From assembly GCA_002071245.1 (NCBI GenBank), contig MWEV01000086.1, positions 1-8,425 of the forward strand: DNA of 8,425 nucleotides, given 5' to 3'. How positions within the stretch are numbered: the first letter of the stretch is position 1; each line of letters opens with the position of its first letter. Source of the DNA: Deltaproteobacteria bacterium ADurb.Bin026. GTDB lineage: Bacteria; Desulfobacterota; Syntrophorhabdia; Syntrophorhabdales; Syntrophorhabdaceae. The position numbers were made by a program, and so were the translations under genes. Positions 1 to 6,460 of this stretch are shown in pieces. The notes beneath the pieces are model-generated. The model searched no databases and had not been told where the DNA came from. It saw only the letters and a list, made by a program, of their open reading frames with translations.

Positions 1-345
1 GGTCGCATTATCACAGAATTTCTCGTGGACTATGATGAGTACATGAAGTCTTTGAAACGCCTCGCATCTCTCGATGTTGATGTCTTATGTCAAGGACATC
101 ATTTTGTCTTTACCGACGAAGATGTAAAAAGACATTTTGACAATTCAATCAGGGCGGCAATGGAATTCAAAGAACATGTAGAAGATCTTTTAAGAGAAGA
201 GAATGGTGAGGTAGAGCGTGTCGTTTCAAAAATAAAATCAGAAGAATACGATACAAACCCTCTGATTAAACAGCCTGAGCAGGCATACCTTTTAAATCTG
301 AAAATGAGAGTTAGCCACCTCGCCGAAAGGCTTGCACGTATTTAA
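1..345 (+). CDS. MBL-fold metallo-hydrolase, C-terminal part (5' end outside window)
   Basis: The frame is open from base 1 to a TAA at 343-345, giving the last 114 residues of a protein that starts upstream. The pattern of a Tyr-x-x-Ser-Leu-x-x-Leu helix, then D-V-D-V-L-C-Q-G-H-H at residues 25-34 and T-D-E-D-V, matches the end of metallo-beta-lactamase-fold hydrolases. In that fold the His of the PGH-like motif (H33 of this fragment) is the last metal ligand. A charged helical tail follows, as in the MBL hydrolases often found beside CoA-thioester genes. The main metal-binding HxHxDH motif lies outside the window, so the substrate cannot be inferred. An internal ATG at 25 is too far inside the fold to be the real start. 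Family call is fairly sure; function unknown. Confidence 0.75.
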   Translation, partial: GRIITEFLVDYDEYMKSLKRLASLDVDVLCQGHHFVFTDEDVKRHFDNSIRAAMEFKEHVEDLLREENGEVERVVSKIKSEEYDTNPLIKQPEQAYLLNLKMRVSHLAERLARI

Positions 346-394
346 TGAACGATTGGAATACAGTTTTCATTTTTACAAATCCTCATTAAAATTG

Positions 395-424
395 TTGACA
401 TATTGTGCATAATAATAGTTAAAT
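395..424 (+). promoter_or_regulatory. Putative sigma-70 promoter of the beta-oxidation-type operon
   Basis: A perfect -35 box TTGACA (395-400) is followed after 18 bases by TTAAAT (419-424), which matches the -10 consensus at four of six positions. It lies about 50 bases upstream of the first operon gene, in the 130-base gap after the MBL gene. The -35 is convincing and the -10 is weak, which would fit a regulated promoter. Confidence 0.5.
401..414. promoter_or_regulatory. Candidate operator palindrome in the promoter spacer
   Basis: TATTGTGCATAATA is a 14-base palindrome with one G/T imperfection. It directly abuts the -35 box and fills most of the spacer, where a bound dimeric repressor would block RNA polymerase. 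No regulator gene is visible in the window. The region is AT-rich, so chance is possible. Confidence 0.3.
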
Positions 425-475
425 AAGTCCACATGTGAAATTTTTAATTATCAAAATATTTCAAGGGAGGTCTTT

Positions 476-1336
476 ATGGATATCAAAACAGTAGGAGTTT
501 TAGGTGCCGGCGTAATGGGTAACGGCATTGCCCAGGTAGCCGCAATGGCAGGCTATAATGTTATCATGAGGGATATTGATGATAGGTTTGTTGAAGGTGG
601 TTTAAAGAATATCGACAAATTTCTTGCAAAAACAGTGGAAAAAGGGAAAATGGCAGCAGACCAGAAGGCTGCGATCATGGGTAGAATTAAAGGTACTACC
701 GATATGGGCGCTATGAAAGACGCTGATTTTGTTGTTGAAGTTGTTGTTGAGATAATGGATGTAAAGAAAAAGGTATTTGCAGAACTCGACGAAATCACAA
801 AACCTGAAGTGATACTCTCCTCTAACACGTCATCCATGTCTTTGACGGAAATAGCAACAGCAACAAAAAGACCCGACAAAATTGTTGGTATGCACTTTTT
901 CAACCCAGTACCGCTTATGAAGCTTGTTGAAGTTATCAGGGGTATGAGGACAAGCGATGAGACAGTGGCTGCTACGATCGACCTTACAAGAAAATTCGGA
1001 AAAGAACCAGTAGAAGTAAAAGTCGACATCCCAGGTTTTCTTGTAAACAGATTGATGGTTCCGCATTTCATCGAAGCCATTAAGCTCTATGAGCAGGGTA
1101 TTGCATCGAAAGAAGACATCGACAAGGCAGCAAAGCTTGGTCTTAATTATCCTATGGGTCCTTTTGAGTTGATGGATCTTACAGGACTGGATATCAACCT
1201 CCACGTTCAGCAGTATTTTTATGACAACCTGCCAAAAGAATTGAAATGGGATCCGCCGCTTACACTCAAGAACCTTGTGAAAGCTGGCTCATTGGGCAGA
1301 AAATCCGGCAGGGGTTGGTACGACTATTCAAAATAA
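476..1336 (+). CDS. 3-hydroxyacyl-CoA (3-hydroxybutyryl-CoA) dehydrogenase
   Basis: This 286-residue protein has the usual length of single-function, NAD(P)-dependent 3-hydroxybutyryl-CoA dehydrogenases, which convert (S)-3-hydroxyacyl-CoA to 3-ketoacyl-CoA in the cytoplasm. The Rossmann motif G-A-G-V-M-G is at residues 10-15. Catalytic residues expected for the family are present: S119 in the S-N-T-S-S loop, H140 in G-M-H-F-F-N-P, E152, and N191 in G-F-L-V-N-R. The C-terminal dimerisation domain carries the usual G-P-F-E-L-M-D-L-T-G-L-D segment (228-239). The ATG start has a strong GGGAGG site five bases upstream. It is the first gene of an operon with enoyl-CoA hydratase 20 bases downstream and a thiolase third. 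That context suggests the lower steps of butyrate, fatty-acid or anaerobic aromatic breakdown. The direction in vivo and the acyl chain length cannot be read from sequence. Confidence 0.93.
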   Translation: MDIKTVGVLGAGVMGNGIAQVAAMAGYNVIMRDIDDRFVEGGLKNIDKFLAKTVEKGKMAADQKAAIMGRIKGTTDMGAMKDADFVVEVVVEIMDVKKKVFAELDEITKPEVILSSNTSSMSLTEIATATKRPDKIVGMHFFNPVPLMKLVEVIRGMRTSDETVAATIDLTRKFGKEPVEVKVDIPGFLVNRLMVPHFIEAIKLYEQGIASKEDIDKAAKLGLNYPMGPFELMDLTGLDINLHVQQYFYDNLPKELKWDPPLTLKNLVKAGSLGRKSGRGWYDYSK

Positions 1337-1356
1337 GCGAATAAGGAGGGGTCTAT

Positions 1357-2139
1357 ATGGCCTATGAAACGATCATAGTCGAAAGAGAAGCGCCTATAGG
1401 TATAATAAAGCTCAACAGACCTCCTGTTAACCCTTTGAGTGTAAAATCTTATCACGAGCTTTATGACGCAATAGATGAACTTGATAAGGATGATTCGATT
1501 GGCGCAATCATCATTACAGGTCATGGTGATAAGGCCTTTGGCGCCGGACTTGATGTTAAAGATGTTATGGGGAAATCCGCTGTAGAGACGCTTGATTTTT
1601 TGTGGACTGCCCCTCGGAAAACATTCGATAAACTCACAGGCATAGAGAAGCCTACCATAGCGGCAGTTTTTGGACTTACACTCGGAGGCGGCTGTGAGGT
1701 TGCCCTATGCTGTGATTTTAGGATAGCGGCAGATGACTCTACACTCGGTTTGCCTGAGATCAATCTTGGGATTATGCCTGGTTCTGGTGCAACACAGAGA
1801 CTTCCGCGCTTAGTTGGTATGTCCAAGGCAAAAGAGATGCTCATGATGGGTGATAATGTTGATGCTCAGGAGGCATACAGGGTAGGACTTGTAAATAAGG
1901 TAGTTCCAAAAGACCAGTTGATGGATGAAGCAAAAAAATGGGCCAAAAAGTTGGCATCTAAACCAAAAAGGGCGCTTGGTCTTATTAAAAGATGTATTCA
2001 TTGTGGCGCTGACATGGATATTGCATCCGGTCTTACGCTTGAGATGGATTGTTTTTCTATTGCCTTTACCTCTGAAGATGGAAGAGAGGGTATTAACGCC
2101 TTTGTTGAAAAGAGGAAACCTAACTATAAAGGTAAATAG
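1357..2139 (+). CDS. Enoyl-CoA hydratase (crotonase family)
   Basis: This 260-residue crotonase-fold protein would hydrate trans-2-enoyl-CoA to (S)-3-hydroxyacyl-CoA, the substrate of the preceding dehydrogenase. Both catalytic glutamates of true hydratases are in place: E114 in L-G-G-G-C-E-V-A and E134 in G-L-P-E-I-N-L-G. The oxyanion-hole segments are A-F-G-A-G-L-D (60-66) and G-G-G-C (110-113). The run I-M-P-G-S-G-A-T-Q-R-L-P (139-150) is also typical. Keeping both Glu residues favours a hydratase over isomerase or hydrolase relatives. The ATG has an AGGAGG site (1344-1349) seven bases upstream and starts 20 bases after the dehydrogenase stop, so the two are almost surely co-transcribed. 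Chain-length preference cannot be told; crotonyl-CoA is plausible. Confidence 0.92.
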   Translation: MAYETIIVEREAPIGIIKLNRPPVNPLSVKSYHELYDAIDELDKDDSIGAIIITGHGDKAFGAGLDVKDVMGKSAVETLDFLWTAPRKTFDKLTGIEKPTIAAVFGLTLGGGCEVALCCDFRIAADDSTLGLPEINLGIMPGSGATQRLPRLVGMSKAKEMLMMGDNVDAQEAYRVGLVNKVVPKDQLMDEAKKWAKKLASKPKRALGLIKRCIHCGADMDIASGLTLEMDCFSIAFTSEDGREGINAFVEKRKPNYKGK

Positions 2140-2187
2140 AACAATTAAAAAACTATAGCTTAAACAAAATTATAAGGAGGAAACTGA

Positions 2188-3402
2188 ATGAAAACTTACA
2201 CAAAAGTCTATATCCCTTACAACGGCTATTATTCAACCCCTTTTACCCGTTGGCAGGGAAGCATGCAGAACGAGAATCCGATCGAACTCGGAGCAAAGAC
2301 CGCAAGGAGATGGTTTTTGGAAAAGAAAAAGATCGATCCGACTGTCATCGATTATCTCTATTATGGGGTATCTATTGCCCATAAATACCTGTTTTACAGC
2401 CATAACTGGGCAGCGGGTATGCTGACGGACAACAAAAAGAACGTACCTGGCCTTATGGTTAACCAGGCCTGTACAACCTCTACTACCATATTGAACCTGC
2501 TGGCTAAAGATATCGAATTGGGTGTTTATGATGTAGGCTTCGGTCTTATGTCTGATCGCTGCTCCAATGGCCCGCATACGATTTGGCCTAACCCGATGGG
2601 ACCAGGTGGTGAGGTGATTCACGAGAACTGGATGATGGACAACTTCAACTCTGATCCGAACGTTACCCCACCCACAAAGATGGTCGGTACCGCAGAAAAC
2701 GTTGCAAAACTCGAAGGATTCACCAAAGAACAGTCAGATGCAGTAGTGCTTCGCCGTTATGAGCAGTACTTGATGTCTACTGCGAATGATCGAGAATTTC
2801 AGAAAAAATATATGTTTCCTGCAGAAGTGAAACTTTCCAAAAAGAAAACCATATTAGTTGAACTGGATGAGGGTGTTACCCCTACAACTGCAGAAGGTCT
2901 TGCAAAACTTCCTCCGGCGGAAAAAGGTGGAATCCACAGTTTTGGCGCACAGACATTCCCTGCAGACGGAAACGTCGGTTTTATCGTTACCAATCGTGAA
3001 AGAGCCAAAGAATTGAGTGCTAACAAGGATGTAGAGATTCAGATTATTTCCTATGGTTATTCTCGTGTAAACCCAGGTTTTATGGCCTCCGCACCAGTAC
3101 CGGCGGCACAGATGGCGCTCGCAAATGCTGATCTGAAAATTACGGACATGAAGGCTATAAAAAGCCATAACCCATTTACAACCAACGACCTCAATTTTGC
3201 AAAGAAGTTTAACATTGATGTTATGAAAATGAACAACTACGGTTCATCATTGGTCTATGGGCATCCTCAGGCACCGACAGCAGGTAGGATTATTGCCGAG
3301 ATGCTCGAAGAAATGGTTCTCATCGGCGGTGGATATTGTCTATGGGCAGGTTGTGCGGCTGGTGACACTGGCGCATCCATGATCTTTAAAGTAACCTGCT
3401 AA
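2188..3402 (+). CDS. Thiolase family protein (probable acetyl-CoA acyltransferase, atypical motifs)
   Basis: This 404-residue protein has the length and layout of the thiolase fold. The N-terminus V-Y-I-P...S-T-P-F-T-R-W-Q-G-S echoes the usual R-T-P-F-G opening. The nucleophilic Cys is C95 in N-Q-A-C-T-T-S. The second catalytic region G-H-P has H359, and C389 follows exactly 30 residues later, the same spacing as H348 and C378 of the Zoogloea enzyme. Two features are unusual: the N-E-A-F block is replaced by H-N-P-F (328-331), and the C-terminal C-x-G-G-G loop reads C-A-A-G-D-T-G-A-S. His in the first block recalls SCP2-type and archaeal thiolases. It would cleave the 3-ketoacyl-CoA made by the dehydrogenase, giving acetyl-CoA. 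AGGAGG lies seven bases before the ATG, and the gap from the hydratase is 48 bases. A different ketoacyl substrate is possible. Confidence 0.85.
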   Translation: MKTYTKVYIPYNGYYSTPFTRWQGSMQNENPIELGAKTARRWFLEKKKIDPTVIDYLYYGVSIAHKYLFYSHNWAAGMLTDNKKNVPGLMVNQACTTSTTILNLLAKDIELGVYDVGFGLMSDRCSNGPHTIWPNPMGPGGEVIHENWMMDNFNSDPNVTPPTKMVGTAENVAKLEGFTKEQSDAVVLRRYEQYLMSTANDREFQKKYMFPAEVKLSKKKTILVELDEGVTPTTAEGLAKLPPAEKGGIHSFGAQTFPADGNVGFIVTNRERAKELSANKDVEIQIISYGYSRVNPGFMASAPVPAAQMALANADLKITDMKAIKSHNPFTTNDLNFAKKFNIDVMKMNNYGSSLVYGHPQAPTAGRIIAEMLEEMVLIGGGYCLWAGCAAGDTGASMIFKVTC

Positions 3403-3427
3403 CTGCAAAACAAATAGCTAAACCGTT

Positions 3428-3467
3428 AAAGGCCGCTTCTGCTAAAACAGGAGCGGTCTTTGTATTT
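3428..3467 (+). terminator. Rho-independent terminator of the CoA-thioester operon
   Basis: Arms 3428-3441 and 3448-3461 form a 14-bp stem with two G-U pairs around a CTAAAA loop. The GC-rich core is GGCCGCT facing AGCGGTC, followed by a T-rich tail. It starts 25 bases after the thiolase stop. Confidence 0.85.
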
Positions 3468-3488
3468 AATAAACAGTAGTTTTTTTGC

Positions 3489-3519
3489 TGTTTAACATGT
3501 ATCAAAAATATTGTAATAT
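3489..3519 (+). promoter_or_regulatory. Putative promoter of the nuclease unit, possibly giving a leaderless mRNA
   Basis: TTTAAC (3491-3496) and TAATAT (3514-3519) are 17 bases apart. An alternative pair is TGTTTA (3489-3494) with TGTAAT (3512-3517), also 17 apart. Either would start transcription only a few bases before the nuclease ATG at 3529, and no Shine-Dalgarno site is present there. Each box is only a partial match. Confidence 0.35.
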
Positions 3520-3528
3520 CTTTTAAAT

Positions 3529-4146
3529 ATGATGCGACTTTTCAATGCCATATGTTTTTTGCTCTTACTGATGTCTATAAGCCCAGTCATGGCAAAGGAT
3601 TATGTTGTAAAGAAAGTGATAGACGGTGATACCATACAGCTTGAAAGCGGTGAAACTGTCAGATATCTGGGCATAGATGCGCCGGAAATTATTGCAAAAG
3701 GAGGTGGTTCTGAATTTTATGCACGTGAGGCAGCCAGGTATAATAAAAAACTTGTTTTCATGAAGAAGGTAAGACTTGAGTTTGATGTTGAAAAAAAAGA
3801 CAATTATGGACGCCTGCTTGCATATGTATTTGTTAAAGATCTCTTTGTAAATGCAGAACTCGTAAAGTACGGTTACGCCAAGGCCTATATAAAACCGCCA
3901 AATGAAAAGTATAAGGACATTTTAATTGCAAATCAGAAGAAGGCGATGACTGAGGAAAAAGGTTTATGGCAGGAGAAAAAAAAGGATACAGAGTCTTTTT
4001 ATATTGGCAATAAAAGAACGTATACACTTCACCGGCCATCATGTTCTGTCTCAAAAAAGATTTCTGAAAAAAATAGGATTATTTTTAGGAATCGCATGGA
4101 CGCTATAAAGATTGGGTATTCGCTATGCAAACAGTGCAACCCGTGA
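3529..4146 (+). CDS. Secreted thermonuclease (SNase domain) with Ada-like Cys/His tail
   Basis: This 205-residue protein has a signal peptide: M-M-R, a hydrophobic core, then a likely cut after A22 in P-V-M-A. Residues 24-148 form a staphylococcal-nuclease domain, which cleaves DNA and RNA using calcium. The expected residues are visible: D32/D34 in I-D-G-D-T, R45, D50 and E53 in R-Y-L-G-I-D-A-P-E, and R95 in Y-G-R-L-L-A-Y. After a lysine-rich linker (about 149-155), residues 158-205 hold H168, C172, C200 and C203, with the ending G-Y-S-L-C-K-Q-C-N-P. This resembles the metal-binding domain of Ada, often joined to envelope nucleases and likely to bind zinc. An in-frame stop at 3514-3516 rules out a longer form. 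The ATG-ATG start lacks a ribosome binding site. The gene overlaps the next one, so coupled translation is likely. Function is probably extracytoplasmic nucleic-acid breakdown. Confidence 0.88.
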   Translation: MMRLFNAICFLLLLMSISPVMAKDYVVKKVIDGDTIQLESGETVRYLGIDAPEIIAKGGGSEFYAREAARYNKKLVFMKKVRLEFDVEKKDNYGRLLAYVFVKDLFVNAELVKYGYAKAYIKPPNEKYKDILIANQKKAMTEEKGLWQEKKKDTESFYIGNKRTYTLHRPSCSVSKKISEKNRIIFRNRMDAIKIGYSLCKQCNP

Positions 4147-5555
4147 ACGAAAGATATATCGATTATTGGGGATTGAAACAACACCCATTTTTGCTGGCTC
4201 CTGACAGTCAGATGATGTATATGGCAGGCCAGTATTTTGAATGTCTTGAAAGACTTAAATATGCAATTAATACAAACAAGGGCGGCGTCCTGATTATATC
4301 GGAGGATGCGGGACTCGGTAAAACAACCATTTTGTTAAAACTTATCGACGAAATGAAAGAAAGATACGGCGAGGAACTGTTTCGTTTTGCATTGATAGAC
4401 CATCCCACGATTAGTCCTGATCAGATGATTGCGCAAATAACGAAGAGTATTTGCGGTTCCGAACCATCGCTGGACAAAATGGAAAATCTGTCAATGCTGA
4501 AGTCTTCTCTTACAGAAATAAAGAAAAGAGGTGGAAAAAATATCATAATTGTTGACGAAGGTCAGATGTTATGCGGCGCAATAGATGTGTTACAGGAAAT
4601 GAGGATGCTTATAAATCTTACATACAGGGAAGAGTATCTGCATACCTTTATCTTGTCAGGACAGAAACCTCTATGGGATGAAATCAAAAATATGCCGGAA
4701 CTCTGGCAAAGACTTCCCGTTCGTTACTATTTCGAACCGCTTAGGTTTGAAGAGACAAAAGAGATGATAAAATTTAGACTTTTTAAGGCTGGCATTGAAG
4801 ATGGAAGAGAGGTTTTTACTAACGATGCATTTGAAATTATTCAGAGATATTCAAAAGGCTCACCAAGAACGATTATTGCACTTGCAGACCTCTCTCTGTT
4901 AATGGGTTTTTCAGATCGTTCAGTTAAAATCAGTTTTAAAGAAATGACTAAGGCCATTAATGCGATGGCGGGAAAGGGCGAGAGTCTTCCCTATGTTATT
5001 GAAGACAAAAAGAAAAACATAGAAAACCCGCTCAGTACAATTTCTAATGAAGAAGAAAGTAATGACAGGACAAGGCAATCTGTTGGGTACGTTGCACAAA
5101 AAGTCAAGAAAGATACGAAAGATGTGCCTGTAACAACTCAAATCAGGCCCTTTTTTGTTGTGTTGGCGATAATTTTTTCTGTTATCGCAGGTTCACTCGC
5201 AGGATATCTTTATACACAAAAAGGTCCAAATAATAACACGATAATTGTAAAAAAGGAAGTTGTTGTAAACGAAGATGGAAAGCAGAAAACCGATGCGGCT
5301 GAAAATAAGTTGACTTTAGAACAAGCTCAGGTGGTTAAAGAAAAACCGCAAAAATTTGCTGTTGTGAGTGCAGATGCAGCAAATATAAGAGAAAAACCTG
5401 ATATATCATCCTCAAGGGTTGCTATGGTTTTTGAGGGCGAGATGGTCAAAATTGTAGATGAGACAATTGGTGTTGATGGTGGAAAGTGGTATAAGTTCTA
5501 TCTCAATGGCGATAGGGATGTGTGGATATCTGAAAAGGTGATCAGATTAAAATGA
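4125..5555 (+). CDS. ExeA-like AAA ATPase, single-span membrane protein with C-terminal SH3 domain
   Basis: Counted from ATG 4125 the protein has 476 residues. An in-frame GTG at 4143 gives the N-terminus M-N-E-R-Y-I-D-Y-W-G-L and a GTGA overlap with the nuclease stop, and is an equally good start; neither has a clear ribosome binding site. Residues 11-285 resemble the ExeA/GspA ATPase family (Y-W-G-L-K-x-x-P-F opening). The P-loop reads E-D-A-G-L-G-K-T-T (60-68), Walker B is I-I-I-V-D-E (140-145), sensor 1 is near L-S-G-Q (177-180), and R196/R200 suit arginine fingers. The first P-loop Gly is replaced by Glu60. A hydrophobic span at about 343-364 is followed by a charged linker and a bacterial SH3 domain (about 410-476; N-I-R-E-K-P, W-Y-K, V-W-I-S). 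The ATPase should be cytoplasmic and the SH3 domain periplasmic, where it may bind peptidoglycan. ExeA itself uses a peptidoglycan-binding domain to help secretin assembly, so a similar envelope role is inferred. Confidence 0.85.
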   Translation: MQTVQPVNERYIDYWGLKQHPFLLAPDSQMMYMAGQYFECLERLKYAINTNKGGVLIISEDAGLGKTTILLKLIDEMKERYGEELFRFALIDHPTISPDQMIAQITKSICGSEPSLDKMENLSMLKSSLTEIKKRGGKNIIIVDEGQMLCGAIDVLQEMRMLINLTYREEYLHTFILSGQKPLWDEIKNMPELWQRLPVRYYFEPLRFEETKEMIKFRLFKAGIEDGREVFTNDAFEIIQRYSKGSPRTIIALADLSLLMGFSDRSVKISFKEMTKAINAMAGKGESLPYVIEDKKKNIENPLSTISNEEESNDRTRQSVGYVAQKVKKDTKDVPVTTQIRPFFVVLAIIFSVIAGSLAGYLYTQKGPNNNTIIVKKEVVVNEDGKQKTDAAENKLTLEQAQVVKEKPQKFAVVSADAANIREKPDISSSRVAMVFEGEMVKIVDETIGVDGGKWYKFYLNGDRDVWISEKVIRLK

Positions 5556-5589
5556 TATTTTGGACTTTAAAAGAGGAGGAAGTTGGAAA

Positions 5590-6174
5590 ATGATAAAAAC
5601 AGTGTTCTTTTTTTTGATGCTATCATTTTTTATGTTTAATTTGACTATGGTATTCGGAGAATCTTATCCTTCGTTGACTGCTACCATAAAAACTGATAAG
5701 GGCGATATAAATCTTAGACTTTTTCCTGATAAGGCGCCCCTAACTGTGTTGAATTTTGTAAATTTGTCGACGAGAAGTTTTTATAATAACCTGACATTTC
5801 ACAGGGTAATTCCAAATTTTATGATACAGGGAGGTTGTCCATTTGGAACCGGTACAGGTGGTCCTGGGTATCAGTTTAAGGATGAATTCTCAACGGAATT
5901 GAGGCATAATAAGCCCGGAATCCTTTCGATGGCAAATGCAGGGCCGAATACAAACGGAAGCCAATTCTTCATTACTCATGTACCGACATCTTGGCTTGAC
6001 AATAAACACACTGTCTTTGGAGAGGTTGTTGGTTCAAAAGATCAGAAGGTTGTTGATAGTATCAAAAGGGGCGATAAGATAATTTCAATTACCATCGAAG
6101 GTGATTATTCGAAACTTTCAGAAAATTATAAGGAACAACTTGACAGATGGAACCGGATATTAGACAAAAAATGA
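5590..6174 (+). CDS. Secreted cyclophilin-type peptidyl-prolyl cis-trans isomerase
   Basis: From ATG 5590 the product has 194 residues. Residues 1-23 form a signal peptide (M-I-K, long hydrophobic core, likely cut V-F-G before E24), so the enzyme should act outside the cytoplasm. The rest is a cyclophilin domain that speeds proline isomerisation during folding. Active-site residues are all visible: F-H-R-V-I with R72, F-M-I-Q-G-G with F77 and Q80, N-G-S-Q-F-F-I with Q125, and W-L-D-N-K-H-T-V-F-G with W135 and H140. Keeping W135 suggests the cyclosporin-binding form. A 30-residue lysine-rich tail follows. ATG 5590 is chosen over TTG 5560 because AGGAGG (5574-5579) lies between them and the signal peptide begins at 5590. 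The gene follows the ATPase stop by 34 bases and is probably in the same transcript. It may fold the exported products of this cluster. Confidence 0.9.
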   Translation: MIKTVFFFLMLSFFMFNLTMVFGESYPSLTATIKTDKGDINLRLFPDKAPLTVLNFVNLSTRSFYNNLTFHRVIPNFMIQGGCPFGTGTGGPGYQFKDEFSTELRHNKPGILSMANAGPNTNGSQFFITHVPTSWLDNKHTVFGEVVGSKDQKVVDSIKRGDKIISITIEGDYSKLSENYKEQLDRWNRILDKK

Positions 6175-6203
6175 CCTTTGATGAATGCGTTAAGGTGTTT
6201 TTG
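6165..6203. terminator. Possible bidirectional terminator between convergent genes
   Basis: CAAAAA...ACCTT (6165-6178) can pair with AAGGT...TTTTTG (6192-6203), with a small internal bulge. T-runs follow the ACCTT/AAGGT core on both strands, as expected between the convergent cyclophilin and SemiSWEET genes, whose ends are 37 bases apart. The core is only 5 bp and the arm overlaps the cyclophilin stop, so this is a weak call. Confidence 0.35.
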
Positions 6204-6211
6204 AGGCAAGA

Positions 6212-6460
6212 CTATCTGTATTTTGCTGCGACTGCTATTGTAAGCAGTGAAACAAATAAGGATATGGCATTTGCTATTACAACTGGCGCTTCGCCTATCA
6301 TGATGCCATAAATGAGCCATAAAGTTGAACCGATAGATATCATGAGTGGCATAAACATAGATATGTCCCTTGCCTCTTTTAGCTTCCATATGCGTGCGAT
6401 CTGGGGTAAAAGCGCAAAGGTTGTGAAAAATGCCGCAATATAACCGATTACATCTTTCAT
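6212..6460 (-). CDS. SemiSWEET / PQ-loop family small transporter
   Basis: This 82-residue protein is almost wholly hydrophobic and fits the single three-helix bundle of bacterial SemiSWEETs, which dimerise to pass sugars across the inner membrane. Helix 1 is about residues 3-23 and holds the P-Q pair (P19-Q20) in A-L-L-P-Q-I. The loop K-L-K-E-A-R-D-I-S-M leads into helix 2 (about 34-54, with S-x-G-S-x-L-W-L-I-Y-G), and helix 3 is about 57-79. W48 and N64 are the conserved pair lining the sugar pocket in characterised members. ATG 6458-6460 is the only ATG start allowed, as an in-frame stop lies at 6473-6475. No Shine-Dalgarno site is seen. Its gene is divergent from the sigma factor and convergent with the cyclophilin, so it is probably transcribed alone. 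The substrate is unknown. Confidence 0.85.
   Translation of the reverse strand: MKDVIGYIAAFFTTFALLPQIARIWKLKEARDISMFMPLMISIGSTLWLIYGIMIGEAPVVIANAISLFVSLLTIAVAAKYR

Noticed and set aside
437..462. AT-rich imperfect hairpin GAAAT...ATTTC before the dehydrogenase ribosome site
   Set aside because: It has only A-T and few G-C pairs with a mismatch, in an AT-rich gap where such pairing is common.
553..1080. 175-codon open frame antisense to the dehydrogenase gene
   Set aside because: It lies wholly inside a well-supported gene, is rich in Ser/Thr/Ile as expected from antisense reading, and has no recognisable domain.
5560..5589. TTG start 30 bases upstream for the cyclophilin
   Set aside because: It would put charged residues before the signal peptide, and the AGGAGG at 5574-5579 points to ATG 5590.
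6171..6311. 46-codon plus-strand frame starting with an ATGA overlap at the cyclophilin stop
   Set aside because: Most of it runs antisense to the SemiSWEET C-terminal half, no ribosome site precedes it, and the product has no recognisable feature.
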